Shown here: piece after piece, positions 55,980 to 64,000 of the stretch
Numbering within the stretch: position 1 is the first letter of the stretch
Layout: every line of letters starts with the position of its first letter
Source of the DNA: Craterostigma plantagineum
Lineage: Eukaryota > Streptophyta > Magnoliopsida > Lamiales > Linderniaceae
Direction of reading: 5' to 3'
DNA length: 64,000 bases
Assembly: GCA_027422505.1 (NCBI GenBank)
Contig: JAPQWV010000018.1
Span: 11,178,001-11,242,000 of the forward strand
Position numbers and translations under genes: made by a program
Notes under the pieces: generated by a model
The model's input: the letters and a program-made list of their open reading frames with translations, nothing else
What the model was told of the DNA's origin: nothing
Databases searched by the model: none

Positions 55980-57654
55980 GGTTGGTGCAGTCGAATCGTC
56001 CGTGGTTTTGATCCTTTTAGATAAGAAAGTTAGTAACGAACGAGATGAGAAAGATGAGTTTAACGAGCAGAGTTTGTGAAAAATTGTTCAAAGAATTTCT
56101 TAGAACTACGTGAGCGTGTGTGATGGTCGATAATGTATGAACGAGAAATATATCTTGAAATTAGGGGAAGTCTTAGAAATTTTAAATCGAGACTTGTGGG
56201 GCGAATTTCAACACGAGAAATTTTTGGACATGAGAGTAAAATTTTGGACCCGAGAAATTTTGATGATGAGAAAAATTTGGTATATGCGAAAAAAAATTTT
56301 GTACCCGAGAAATAAAGTTGACTCTAAAATTTAACACATCAGAAAAATTCGTATATTGTGTAGGTGCGAAATTTTCAGCTAAACATGTGATCGTATGAGG
56401 AATTACCCAAGAAATTATGTTTTGAGAAATTTCGGTGTTTGAGAGTTTTAAAGACTTCTCGGATTTGAAAGAGACGTGGATAAATTTTCTCGACTTTGAA
56501 AATTTCTCGGATTGAAAACTTTCGTGAATTTCAAAACTTTCTCAGTCAAAGAAAAAGAATTCTCAGGTGTAAGGTTTCAAAAATTCTCGGCTTTGAAAAA
56601 CTTTCTCGGGTATAAAGATTTTCGTGACTTTCAAAAATTTCTCGGCCTTAAAAATTTCTCGGATGTAAAAATTTTCTCTGAGTTTAAAAACTTTCGCGGT
56701 CTTGAGACAAATATCTCGGATGTAAAATTTGTCAGAAAGTTCTCGGCTGAAAAAAAAATTCGCGGCTTTGAAAGATTCGCGGGATAAGCTTTCTAGGATA
56801 TGGATTTTCTGAAAATTCTCGGCTTAGTAAAATTTCTCAGATTTTTGAAAATTTAGCGGCTCGAGAAAAAAAATTCTTTGAAAAAAAACTTTCTCGTGTA
56901 TAAAGTTTCTCTGATTTTAAAGAGTATGGACTTGAGAAAGATTTGATCTTAGAGAAATTTTCGCGGTTTTTGGAAATTCTCGGATTTTATAGAGTATGAA
57001 GTTGAGAACAGAAAATTTGGCCTAAGAAAAAAAAATTTCGCGGAGTTAAACTTTCTCGGATTTTGGGCATAGGTCATTGAGAAAAAATACAGTGAAAGTG
57101 AGTTTTTCGCGTTTTGAAAATTCACGGATTTTGAAGATTCTCGGGATCGACTTTCTCGGACGTGGAAAATTCGCGGACTTGAACGATCAAGCTCAAAGTT
57201 TCGCGGTCAAGAACACGTTAGTACTGTTCCATTGCTTTTCACGCGATTTCCCAGAAAAACGTCCCGTTCTTGCTCAAATCTCAACCAAAATCGCTGAAAC
57301 TTGTTCCTAAACTTCAGAAATTCTTCCCTAAACACATAATCGACCGATTTGTGAGCTAAAAACAACAAAAAAGGGTCAAATCGACCAAAAACAGAGAATG
57401 GCCGAAATGTCCTTTTCTGAAAAATTTCTGCTTAAATCTCGCTCAAAACTCGTTAAAACTGATCCAAAAGTGTTCTAAAAACATTTTTAGGCATATACTT
57501 GATCTGGGGGAGGGTTTTAAACACAAAAACGAAGCATCAAAAGCCCCAAACCAAGCTCAAAGTGCCGAAATCTATTTTTTGCTCAAAAACACCTTTGATC
57601 TTGCTTGGAATCGAACGAAACTGGATTCAAATCAATGAAGATCGATCCACGTTT
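55980..57654 (-). other. Leader of element D
   Basis: Non-coding counterpart of 1717-3377. From 56150 to 57200 it is filled with TTTCTCGG and TTTCGCGG words. Short frames here look like by-products of the repeat. Confidence 0.7.
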
Positions 57655-57666
57655 TCTCTGATACCA
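57655..57666 (-). other. Primer binding site of element D
   Basis: Minus strand TGGTATCAGAGA, two bases from the LTR; element A has C at the last position. Confidence 0.85.
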
Positions 57667-57668
57667 CT

Positions 57669-57964
57669 TGTTGGTCCCGAAATGCACCAAACAAGGAATC
57701 AAAAAAGCTAGATGGAATGAAAAGGGAGAATTTCTCACCTTGTAGTGTGTGTAGTGTGTGAAAACGAATTTTAGCTTTTTGATCTTTGATTACCTTTCAA
57801 AGTGAGTTGGTAAAACCTTATATACCACATTAACCCTAGGTATATTAAGGCCCAATCACTAATAATAAAATAATTACAATCTTGTCCAAAGCCCAAGCTA
57901 AAGATAATTACATAATAAGTCTCAAGACTTAAACTATTGACACAACAAATTAAATATCCTAACA
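57669..57964 (-). repeat. 5' LTR of element D
   Basis: 296 bp, one base different from 43488-43783. Reversed TATA box at 57817-57824. Followed by the duplication GTTAT. Confidence 0.95.
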
Positions 57965-57969
57965 GTTAT

Positions 57970-57987
57970 TAATCGTAGGACCTAACA
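57970..57987 (+). repeat. 3' LTR of element E, last 18 bp
   Basis: TAATCGTAGGACCTAACA completes the E LTR after the D insertion and matches the end of the B LTR. Confidence 0.85.
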
Positions 57988-58253
57988 TTATGGTAACTAC
58001 TGTCCGAAAACATCTCGACATACCTACCGCTTTAAAAGATCGGAAGCAATTTCAACTGATGAGAGTATTGGACTGTACCTTTTAAACGATTATGCGCTCA
58101 AACCAAAACACAAATACAACCGAAACCCCTACAACTCACAATCAAAATAGCTTCAATCCGAACACAGAAAACAAAAAGACCCCAAGAAACCCGAAACTAC
58201 AAGGCTATCGTCTATCGATCAATTTCAATGTGGCCTATAATAACCATAAACAC
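57988..58253. other. Flanking unique sequence
   Basis: AT-rich and non-repetitive by eye. I see no gene or element in it. Confidence 0.5.
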
Positions 58254-58562
58254 TAGAGCCGTCAAATTAGCCAGCGGCCCGCAGGGCGGGTGACAATTTT
58301 AGGCCCGCCCTGCTTACTTTTTAGCTAAGATTTTAAGTTTTAAACGTTAAAAAATAAATTAATCAATATTAAAAAACTAAATTAGACTAATTTTTTAAAA
58401 TATTTTTTTTTATTTTTAAATTTTATTCTTATTTTTACTTTTTTAATCAAAGCTAGCTAAGCCTGCCAGTGGGCGAGGCGGACCACCTTTGCATAGGCCC
58501 ACCAAATGACGGGCCAGACCGCCTCACTCCGCGCCGGCCGCCGGCCCTTTTTGACAGGTCTA
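58254..58562. mobile_element. hAT-like MITE (309 bp)
   Basis: Ends TAGAGCCGTCAAA and TTTTTGACAGGTCTA are imperfect inverted repeats of hAT type. Flanks ATAAACAC (58246-58253) and ATAAACGC (58563-58570) fit an 8-bp target duplication with one change. GC-rich subterminal arms include a perfect 9-bp hairpin at 58282-58312. The AT-rich centre has no ORF. Confidence 0.75.
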
Positions 58563-59954
58563 ATAAACGCTATAGGAAGCCTGTGCCATCGTCAACGCCA
58601 GCAACACCATGGCCGCTAAGTACAGCACAATCAACCAAGGATTATTAAAATACTTGTGTGTGAGTGTCGCCCTCCACGCATTCCACCTATTTCCATATAC
58701 CTATTCACCCTTTCGGACAACCTCGACAGCGAACTATAGTTGATGTCAAAAACAACCTCCTGGAAACACTTGTTGAACATATCTGCCACCTTAGCGTCGC
58801 TCCCGATCCAATTCTCTACGATCCCGCAACAATGAAGGTAGCTTACGTCGACTGGAGAACTGAATAAATTGTCCATGAATATTATGTACGATGTTATGCC
58901 GTTCGATCAGTCGAGGTGGCACTGCTCGTGCGATGAGATTCAATAAAAGCGACCTCGTGCTGCCGTGGATGAGCAGCCTCGGGATTTTTAAAACCTCATT
59001 CTCGAACTTTGTGTCCCAAAAATCGGACGGTTTTCACTTCCTGAATTTGATGCCATCATCTTTTGGCGATGAAGAGTTTAGGACAAACTTGTCGCAGTTG
59101 CTCTTGGTTAGGGGCTCGTCATTGGGCTTTGGCTGGTCGAAGAACCTTATTGCCATCCTCGCCACCTTGTCGGATAAAAAACATATAAATAAATAAGAAA
59201 AAAATCTCTAAATCATTAAACATAGTAATTTCAAAGCTCGAGAATAATAATTTATTTGGTTAATTCGCCGCGTGAGTTAGGAGTATGATGCTTTCATTAC
59301 ACCAAACCTAGAAGAAGCCTCGACACTTTAAAGACATTAACCTTCGAAATTGAAATAATTTTAGGACATAAAGCGTACGAAACCTAATTTTTATTAGATT
59401 TTGGCACGTGATCTGCACGTGCCAAGTAATAGAGGGATAAATCCCTCATGACAAATTCATGGACACACCTTAACGTACCTACGATTTAAAGATGTCATTA
59501 ATATTTAACAGATCGAATGAATTTAAGGATACAATTAAATATTTGATGCATTGTGACCTTAAACTTCTTCAATTTTTAAAGTTACCATCGTCCTTAAATT
59601 GAAACTCCCTAAGTTGACTCGAGACCAAAGAAAAGAAATAGTAAACCTTGGCGATTATAGAAATACTAGTGTAGTGATCATTCAACTAGAAAGAACAGAC
59701 CTTGCCCTTAAGCGCGGCTTTCCCATACTGAATACCGTGCAACCTATCAAACACGAAAGCGGATTTGATTCTCGAGCATGATCATATCCCTCTGAATCGA
59801 GTGCATCGTCCCCGTCATCGCAAACACGGGATCGTTCCTCCTAGCTGCGCAATCCCCGATTGTTCCTCGAAATAGCTCGAGTATGAAGCACGAATCCAAC
59901 ACCATCATCTCCCCGAAATCATTGGTTCCCTTACTAATCGGCCCATCATAGCAC
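58563..59954 (-). pseudogene. DUF247 (UPF0481) family gene, decayed and truncated
   Basis: Minus-strand translation shows two blocks of this plant family. The N-terminal half at about 59741-59950 reads FGEMMVLDSCFILELFRG and MHSIQRDMIMLENQ. The C-terminal half at about 58563-59172 includes SDAKVADMFNKCFQEVVFDI, and in another frame a C-terminal hydrophobic helix (about 58565-58625) expected for the family's membrane tail. Stops and frame changes occur in both, and the middle (59200-59740) is unrecognisable. The MITE lies at the 3' end, next to the stop. Element G cuts the gene at 59955, so the first codons lie beyond G, outside the window. DUF247 genes are numerous in plants and some act in grass self-incompatibility; no such role can be claimed here. 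Confidence 0.75.
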
Positions 59955-60386
59955 TATAGTTTATATGTTTGTATATGTGAGGATGATCGAAGTGTTGTGT
60001 GAGAGGAGAAAAATATTTTTCTTAACAGAGGAAGAAATCTTTTCTTATTTCTGATACAAACTAAGGCGACGTGTGCCTTCTTTCAACTCTTTCTATTACA
60101 TGAAAACCCACGCTCTCTCTTTCTATATTTGTTTCTCCTTTTTCTCTCATACTCCCTCCATCACGTACATTTGCTCACATATTTATAGTACTATACTACA
60201 AGTACAAGTTTGTCTACTAGCAAACTCATTAGTCAACAAAAAAATCTCAATCTTATCACGCGTGATCTTATTACGACTAGGTATGCGATATGTTTTTGAC
60301 TTCCTTGTAAGCTTCCAGCTGCATGGCAGCCATTTTTATATTTTTATTATTTTTGCTTGGACCAATATGATTGAGCTTATCCAACA
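59955..60386 (-). repeat. LTR 1 of element G (3' LTR of the first unit)
   Basis: Minus strand starts TGTTGGATAAGCTCAATC. It holds TATAAATA (60180-60187, minus) and the palindrome ATCACGCGTGAT (60255-60266). AGCAC (59950-59954) would be the target duplication. Confidence 0.82.
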
Positions 60387-60388
60387 AA

Positions 60389-60398
60389 TTCCCCCCTT
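60389..60398 (-). other. Polypurine tract of element G, unit 1
   Basis: Minus strand AAGGGGGGAA, two bases before the LTR. GATTGAGCTTA and TAAGCTCAATC flank the PPT/LTR boundary as an 11-bp inverted repeat. The unit 2 copy is at 62724-62733. Confidence 0.75.
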
Positions 60399-62274
60399 AA
60401 GCTCAATCTTCTTTCTGTCTTCCAGCCCTCTTTAAACTTAACTCTTTTTCGTGTATCGTATGTTGCGGTACGCCACTTGCCGTCTTTAAATGCCTTCGTA
60501 ATTATCTCCATATTTGTTGTCCAGCCGTACTCACCAGTTACTAGATAGTTGGGTGAGTCGGCGACCTTACCGTAGACGATCATCCTTTTCTATTTCCTTA
60601 GTTTTGTCATCTACCTTCATCCACGCTTTAGTGATGAAAACCAACTTCCTTTTATCGTATTCTTTCAACTGCACGACTGCATATTCGTCGATCGCATCAA
60701 CCAAATGCAAAACTTGGTAGCACTTCTTCATCGAGCGCTCGAAGTGTAGGAGCTATCTATAGCCTTTTTGCTTTCGTCGGTGCTGTAATAAATATATGCA
60801 TGTTTTTCTTCCATCTTCGGGACGTAGCTCGTCAGGCCCGTCGGCTCGTCGCCAACATCTAGCGTGTCGAATCTTTCGTACTCCTTAACAAGCTTCTTCT
60901 CATTGATACCCTGTACGGGGACAATTTTGTATTGCTCCGCTTTGTTTAGCGTGAGTACATCGATCTCATTGACGACCACCTCCGCGACTTCTTTGCAATT
61001 TTCGTCGATCTCTTTTTCTTCCATAATTTGGTTATCGTCTATCAGCTTGGGGGCTTCCTTGGTCGTCGTCGCGATATCGTCCGCCTCTAATTTTCCGGCG
61101 AGCTTGTACTTCTCGTTACTTCGATTTTTCAAGTTGTTCATGTATGCCTCAAAACTGTCTCTCGCCATGATCCACTGCTTCACCTCCTTATCTTTCTCAC
61201 GGACCTTTTCCCCGTGAGCGTAGTCTTTGTCGGTAGGACTGGCCTTGATAGTTTCTCCAGTCATTTGTTTAGCGACTTTGCGATCAACATGTCGCAGGGC
61301 CTTCGTCGTGGCCGAGTCGGTCGTCTCTTTCACGCCGTGCTCCTGGTTCTCTCCTCGCACGGCTTCATCAGCCTGCTTGGCTGTCTCTTCTACCGCCTCA
61401 CCGCCTTTCTCGGACACCGTCTCATGTGTTTCTATGGCTTTTACGTTAGCCTTCGACGACGCATGCATGGCATCCTAGACTTTGTTTTTCATTTCATCGG
61501 CATTCTCCGATGTAATTGCGTCGATCTCCTCGACTTTCTCAGGTGGTTGTCGTGGCGGCATTTCTTCGACCACCTCCTCTTTCTCGAGCTCTCCTTTGCT
61601 TGAAACTCCTTTTTCCTTTTCTTCTTCCACGGGCTCCTCGGCCTTTGGATATGTTTCCTCCTCTTAATCGCCATCGGCTTTCATCTTTGATGATTCGCCT
61701 TCTTCTTTTCCCATCTCTGGTTTTTGTGGTGGTTCATCATTTTTCTTTTCCACCACTGGCACAGCGTGCTCTTTATCACGCTCGGTCTCCACGTCACGAG
61801 CTACCTCCTCTCGTACGGGTTAGCCCTCAACGTTCTTCTCGTCCTCCTTCGTCATTGCAAGTTCGCCCAGTTTTTGTGGCTGAACTTGATTGGTGTAATC
61901 AGTGTCTTTGTACGCTTTCTCCAACATATCCAGGCTTTCTTTTCTCGTTGCGCCTATCGCTCCGAAACCGGTAAGATCTAACGCCTCTAAGATGACGAGG
62001 AGCGCGAGGCCATTTTCTCTGACGGAGGCTCCCAACGTCTTCCGTTGCAACTTTGTATTCTTCGTCGTATCTGTTGGATATCCATCTTCGACTATTTCCC
62101 ATAAGCCTTTTGATTTGACTAGAGCTTTCATTTCGATGCTCCACCTTGCGTAGTTATTCTCGGTGAGTTGCGGGATTAACATGTGGGCAAATAATATTCG
62201 CTTCCACACCATCGGCACCATCGGCTCTTTCGGCTCTGGCGAAATCGGCTTTGTTCGCTCCGCTAACACCTTCA

Positions 62275-62286
62275 GCGCTGATACCA
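62275..62286 (-). other. Primer binding site of element G, overlapping the start codon
   Basis: Minus strand TGGTATCAGCGC, one mismatch from the copia initiator-Met PBS, three bases from the LTR. The ATG of the chimeric frame (62287-62285) shares its TG with the PBS. Confidence 0.75.
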
Positions 62287-62289
62287 TTT

Positions 62290-62721
62290 TGTAGTTTATA
62301 TGTTTGTATATGTGAGGAGGATCAAAGTGTTGTGTGAGAGGAGAACAATATTTTTCTTAACAGAGGAAGAAATCTTTTCTTATTTCTGATACAAACTAAG
62401 GCGACGTGTGCCTTCTTTCAACTCGTTCTGTTACATGAAAACCCACGCTCTCTCTTTCTATATTTGTTTCTCCTTTTTCTCTCCTACTCCCTCCATCACG
62501 TACATTTGCTCACATATTTATAGTACTATACTACAAGTACAAGTTTGTCTACTAGCAAACTCATTAGTCAACAAAAAAATCTCAATCTTATCACGCGTGA
62601 TCTTATTACGACTAGGTATGCGATATGTTTTTGACTTCCTTGTAAGCTTCCAGCTGCATGGCAGCCATTTTTATATTTTTATTATTTTTGCTTGGACCAA
62701 TATGATTGAGCTTATCCAACA
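62290..62721 (-). repeat. LTR 2 of element G (shared by both units)
   Basis: 432 bp, about 98% identical to LTR 1. It serves as 5' LTR of unit 1 and 3' LTR of unit 2. TATAAATA at 62515-62522 (minus) and ATCACGCGTGAT at 62590-62601. Confidence 0.82.
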
Positions 62722-64000
62722 AATTCCCCCCTTAAGCTCAATCTTCTTTCTGTCTTCCAGCCCTCTTTAAACTTAACTTTTTTTCGTGTATCGTATGTTG
62801 CGGTACGCCACTTGCCGTCTTTAAATGCCTTCGTAATTATCTCCATATTTGTTGTCCAGCCGTACTCACCAGTTACTAGATAGTTGGGTGAGTCGGCGAC
62901 CTTACCGTAGACGATCATCCTTTTCTATTTCCTTAGTTTTGTCATCTACCTTCATCCACGCTTTAGTGATGAAAACCAACTTCCTTTTATCGTATTCTTT
63001 CAACTGCACGACTGCATATTCGTCGATCGCATCAACCAAATGCAAAACTTGGTAGCACTTCTTCATCGAGCGCTCGAAGTGTAGGAGCTATCTATAGCCT
63101 TTTTGCTTTCGTCGGTGCTGTAATAAATATATGCATGTTTTTCTTCCATCTTCGGGACGTAGCTCGTCAGGCCCGTCGGCTCGTCGCCAACATCTAGCGT
63201 GTCGAATCTTTCGTACTCCTTAACAAGCTTCTTCTCATTGATACCCTGTACGGGGACAATTTTGTATTGCTCCGCTTTGTTTAGCGTGAGTACATCGATC
63301 TCATTGACGACCACCTCCGCGACTTCTTTGCAATTTTCGTCGATCTCTTTTTCTTCCATAATTTGGTTATCGTCTATCAGCTTGGGGGCTTCCTTGGTCG
63401 TCGTCGCGATATCGTCCGCCTCTAATTTTCCGGCGAGCTTGTACTTCTCGTTACTTCGATTTTTCAAGTTGTTCATGTATGCCTCAAAACTGTCTCTCGC
63501 CATGATCCACTGCTTCACCTCCTTATCTTTCTCACGGACCTTTTCCCCGTGAGCGTAGTCTTTGTCGGTAGGACTGGCCTTGATAGTTTCTCCAGTCATT
63601 TGTTTAGCGACTTTGCGATCAACATGTCGCAGGGCCTTCGTCGTGGCCGAGTCGGTCGTCTCTTTCACGCCGTGCTCCTGGTTCTCTCCTCGCACGGCTT
63701 CATCAGCCTGCTTGGCTGTCTCTTCTACCGCCTCACCGCCTTTCTCGGACACCGTCTCATGTGTTTCTATGGCTTTTACGTTAGCCTTCGACGACGCATG
63801 CATGGCATCCTAGACTTTGTTTTTCATTTCATCGGCATTCTCCGATGTAATTGCGTCGATCTCCTCGACTTTCTCAGGTGGTTGTCGTGGCGGCATTTCT
63901 TCGACCACCTCCTCTTTCTCGAGCTCTCCTTTGCTTGAAACTCCTTTTTCCTTTTCTTCTTCCACGGGCTCCTCGGCCTTTGGATATGTTTCCTCCTCTT
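62712..64000 (-). pseudogene. Second copy of the element G chimeric region, cut by the window edge
   Basis: Repeats 60377-61665 at an offset of 2335 bp: the HSP90-like tail, HSP90-like and HSP70-like 246-codon frame (63063-63803) and part of the Glu/Lys-rich segment. The 246-codon frame is identical in translation. One difference was noticed near 62779 (Arg to Lys in the tail frame). The gag part and the distal LTR lie outside the window. Confidence 0.75.

Larger units (their letters stand above)
43488..57964 (-). mobile_element. Element D: complete Sirevirus-type Ty1/copia retrotransposon (14,477 bp)
   Basis: LTRs of 296 bp (43488-43783, 57669-57964) differ at one base that I can see (43523 G against A). 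They are flanked by GTTAT (43483-43487, 57965-57969). Same family and plan as element A but on the minus strand. Pol and ORF3 are intact; gag has one frameshift and one nonsense codon. It lies 18 bp from the end of the E 3' LTR. Confidence 0.95.
29365..57987 (+). mobile_element. Element E: Sirevirus-type copia, 3' end only, split by C and D
   Basis: Plus-strand host of the nest. Visible parts: ORF3 C-terminus (29365-29426, then 43103-43160), PPT, and 3' LTR (43156-43487 plus 57970-57987). The left part lies beyond element F outside the window. LTR and ORF3 tie it to the B family. TTATG (57988-57992) would be its right target duplication. Confidence 0.85.
60377..62287 (-). pseudogene. Chimeric gag / LEA-like / HSP70-like / HSP90-like reading region of element G
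   Basis: One minus-strand frame runs from ATG 62287 to 60728, broken only by stops at 61820, 61664 and 61475. Order: (1) about 150 residues of copia Gag N-terminus (NNYARWSIEMKALV, LEKAYK); (2) a Glu/Lys/Ala-rich part to about 61200, resembling LEA or other hydrophilic proteins; (3) about 75 residues like the C-terminal helical lid of HSP70/BiP (SFEAYMNNLKNR, YKLAGKLEADD), 60974-61201; (4) HSP90 middle/C-terminal sequence from about 60922 (SYVPKMEE, IYYSTDESKKAI). The HSP90 part continues through two frame changes (VDAIDEYAV; then LVTGEYGW in the frame from 60583) to about 60488. The last frame ends in the LTR at 60377. No introns are evident, as expected for RNA-mediated capture. Whether any protein is made is unknown. 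Confidence 0.72.
59955..64000 (-). mobile_element. Element G: compact LTR retroelement with captured chaperone-like sequences, tandem, partial
   Basis: Two 432-bp LTRs (59955-60386, 62290-62721) with TG...CA ends, except that the outer TG is mutated in the left copy on the plus strand. A PBS adjoins LTR2 and a PPT adjoins LTR1, all read on the minus strand. The internal region is 1903 bp and starts again after LTR2, so the layout is LTR-internal-LTR-internal with a period of 2335 bp, running off the window. No pol is present, so it is non-autonomous. The LTRs differ at about seven places, while the internal copies are almost identical. Confidence 0.82.

Noticed and set aside
58891..59196. 101-codon plus-strand frame
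   Set aside because: Antisense shadow of the DUF247 pseudogene.
60864..61603. Hydrophobic plus-strand frames of 83-129 codons that look like membrane proteins
   Set aside because: Antisense readings of a Glu/Lys-rich coding region naturally give Leu/Ser/Phe-rich products; duplicated at 63199-63938 with the element.

Overview
The window is flowering-plant nuclear DNA, probably from a eudicot; the species cannot be named from it. It is almost entirely a nest of LTR retrotransposons. The plant signs are plant-specific Sirevirus-type Ty1/copia elements (initiator-Met PBS, long Gag with coiled coil, repeated AGGGGGAG tracts after pol, a third ORF before the 3' LTR), an Athila-type Ty3 element with a tRNA-Asp PBS, a hAT-like MITE, and a decayed plant DUF247 gene. 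No intact host gene, rRNA, tRNA or CRISPR array was found.

Nesting, outermost first. Element E (+, copia) is seen only as the end of its ORF3 and its 3' LTR (29365-29426, 43103-43487, 57970-57987). Athila-type F (-; gag, PBS and 1.9-kb 5' LTR, 26781-29364) sits in E ORF3. Copia B (-; 1-1407 and 15857-26780, running off the left edge) sits in F gag. Copia A (+; 1408-15851, TSD ATTGT) sits in B. Separately, copia C (-; 29427-43097, TSD CTACG) sits in the last codons of E ORF3, and copia D (-; 43488-57964, TSD GTTAT) sits in the E 3' LTR. A and D belong to one family and face each other as 14.4-kb inverted copies. B and E belong to a second family, C to a third. LTR pairs of A and C look identical and those of D differ at one base, so these three insertions are recent, yet each carries at least one broken ORF.

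Each copia element has the plan LTR - PBS - repeat-rich leader - gag - pol - purine-tract array - repeat-rich spacer - ORF3 - PPT - LTR. ORF3 is about 1.2 kb of codons (1237 aa where intact, in D), has no visible membrane segment, and keeps conserved blocks at both ends around a Ser/Thr/Pro-rich middle. 3' splice-acceptor-like sequences lie just upstream of ORF3 in A, B, C and D and exactly at the gag/pol boundary, which suggests retrovirus-like spliced expression.

Right of E (57988-64000) lie a short unique stretch, a hAT-like MITE (58254-58562), a DUF247 pseudogene on the minus strand, and a compact LTR element (G, minus, 59955-64000+). G carries, behind a truncated copia gag, segments resembling LEA-type, HSP70 C-terminal and HSP90 sequences, so it looks like a gene-capturing retroelement. 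It is arranged LTR-internal-LTR-internal with a 2335-bp period and runs off the right edge. G is the most unusual object in the window.
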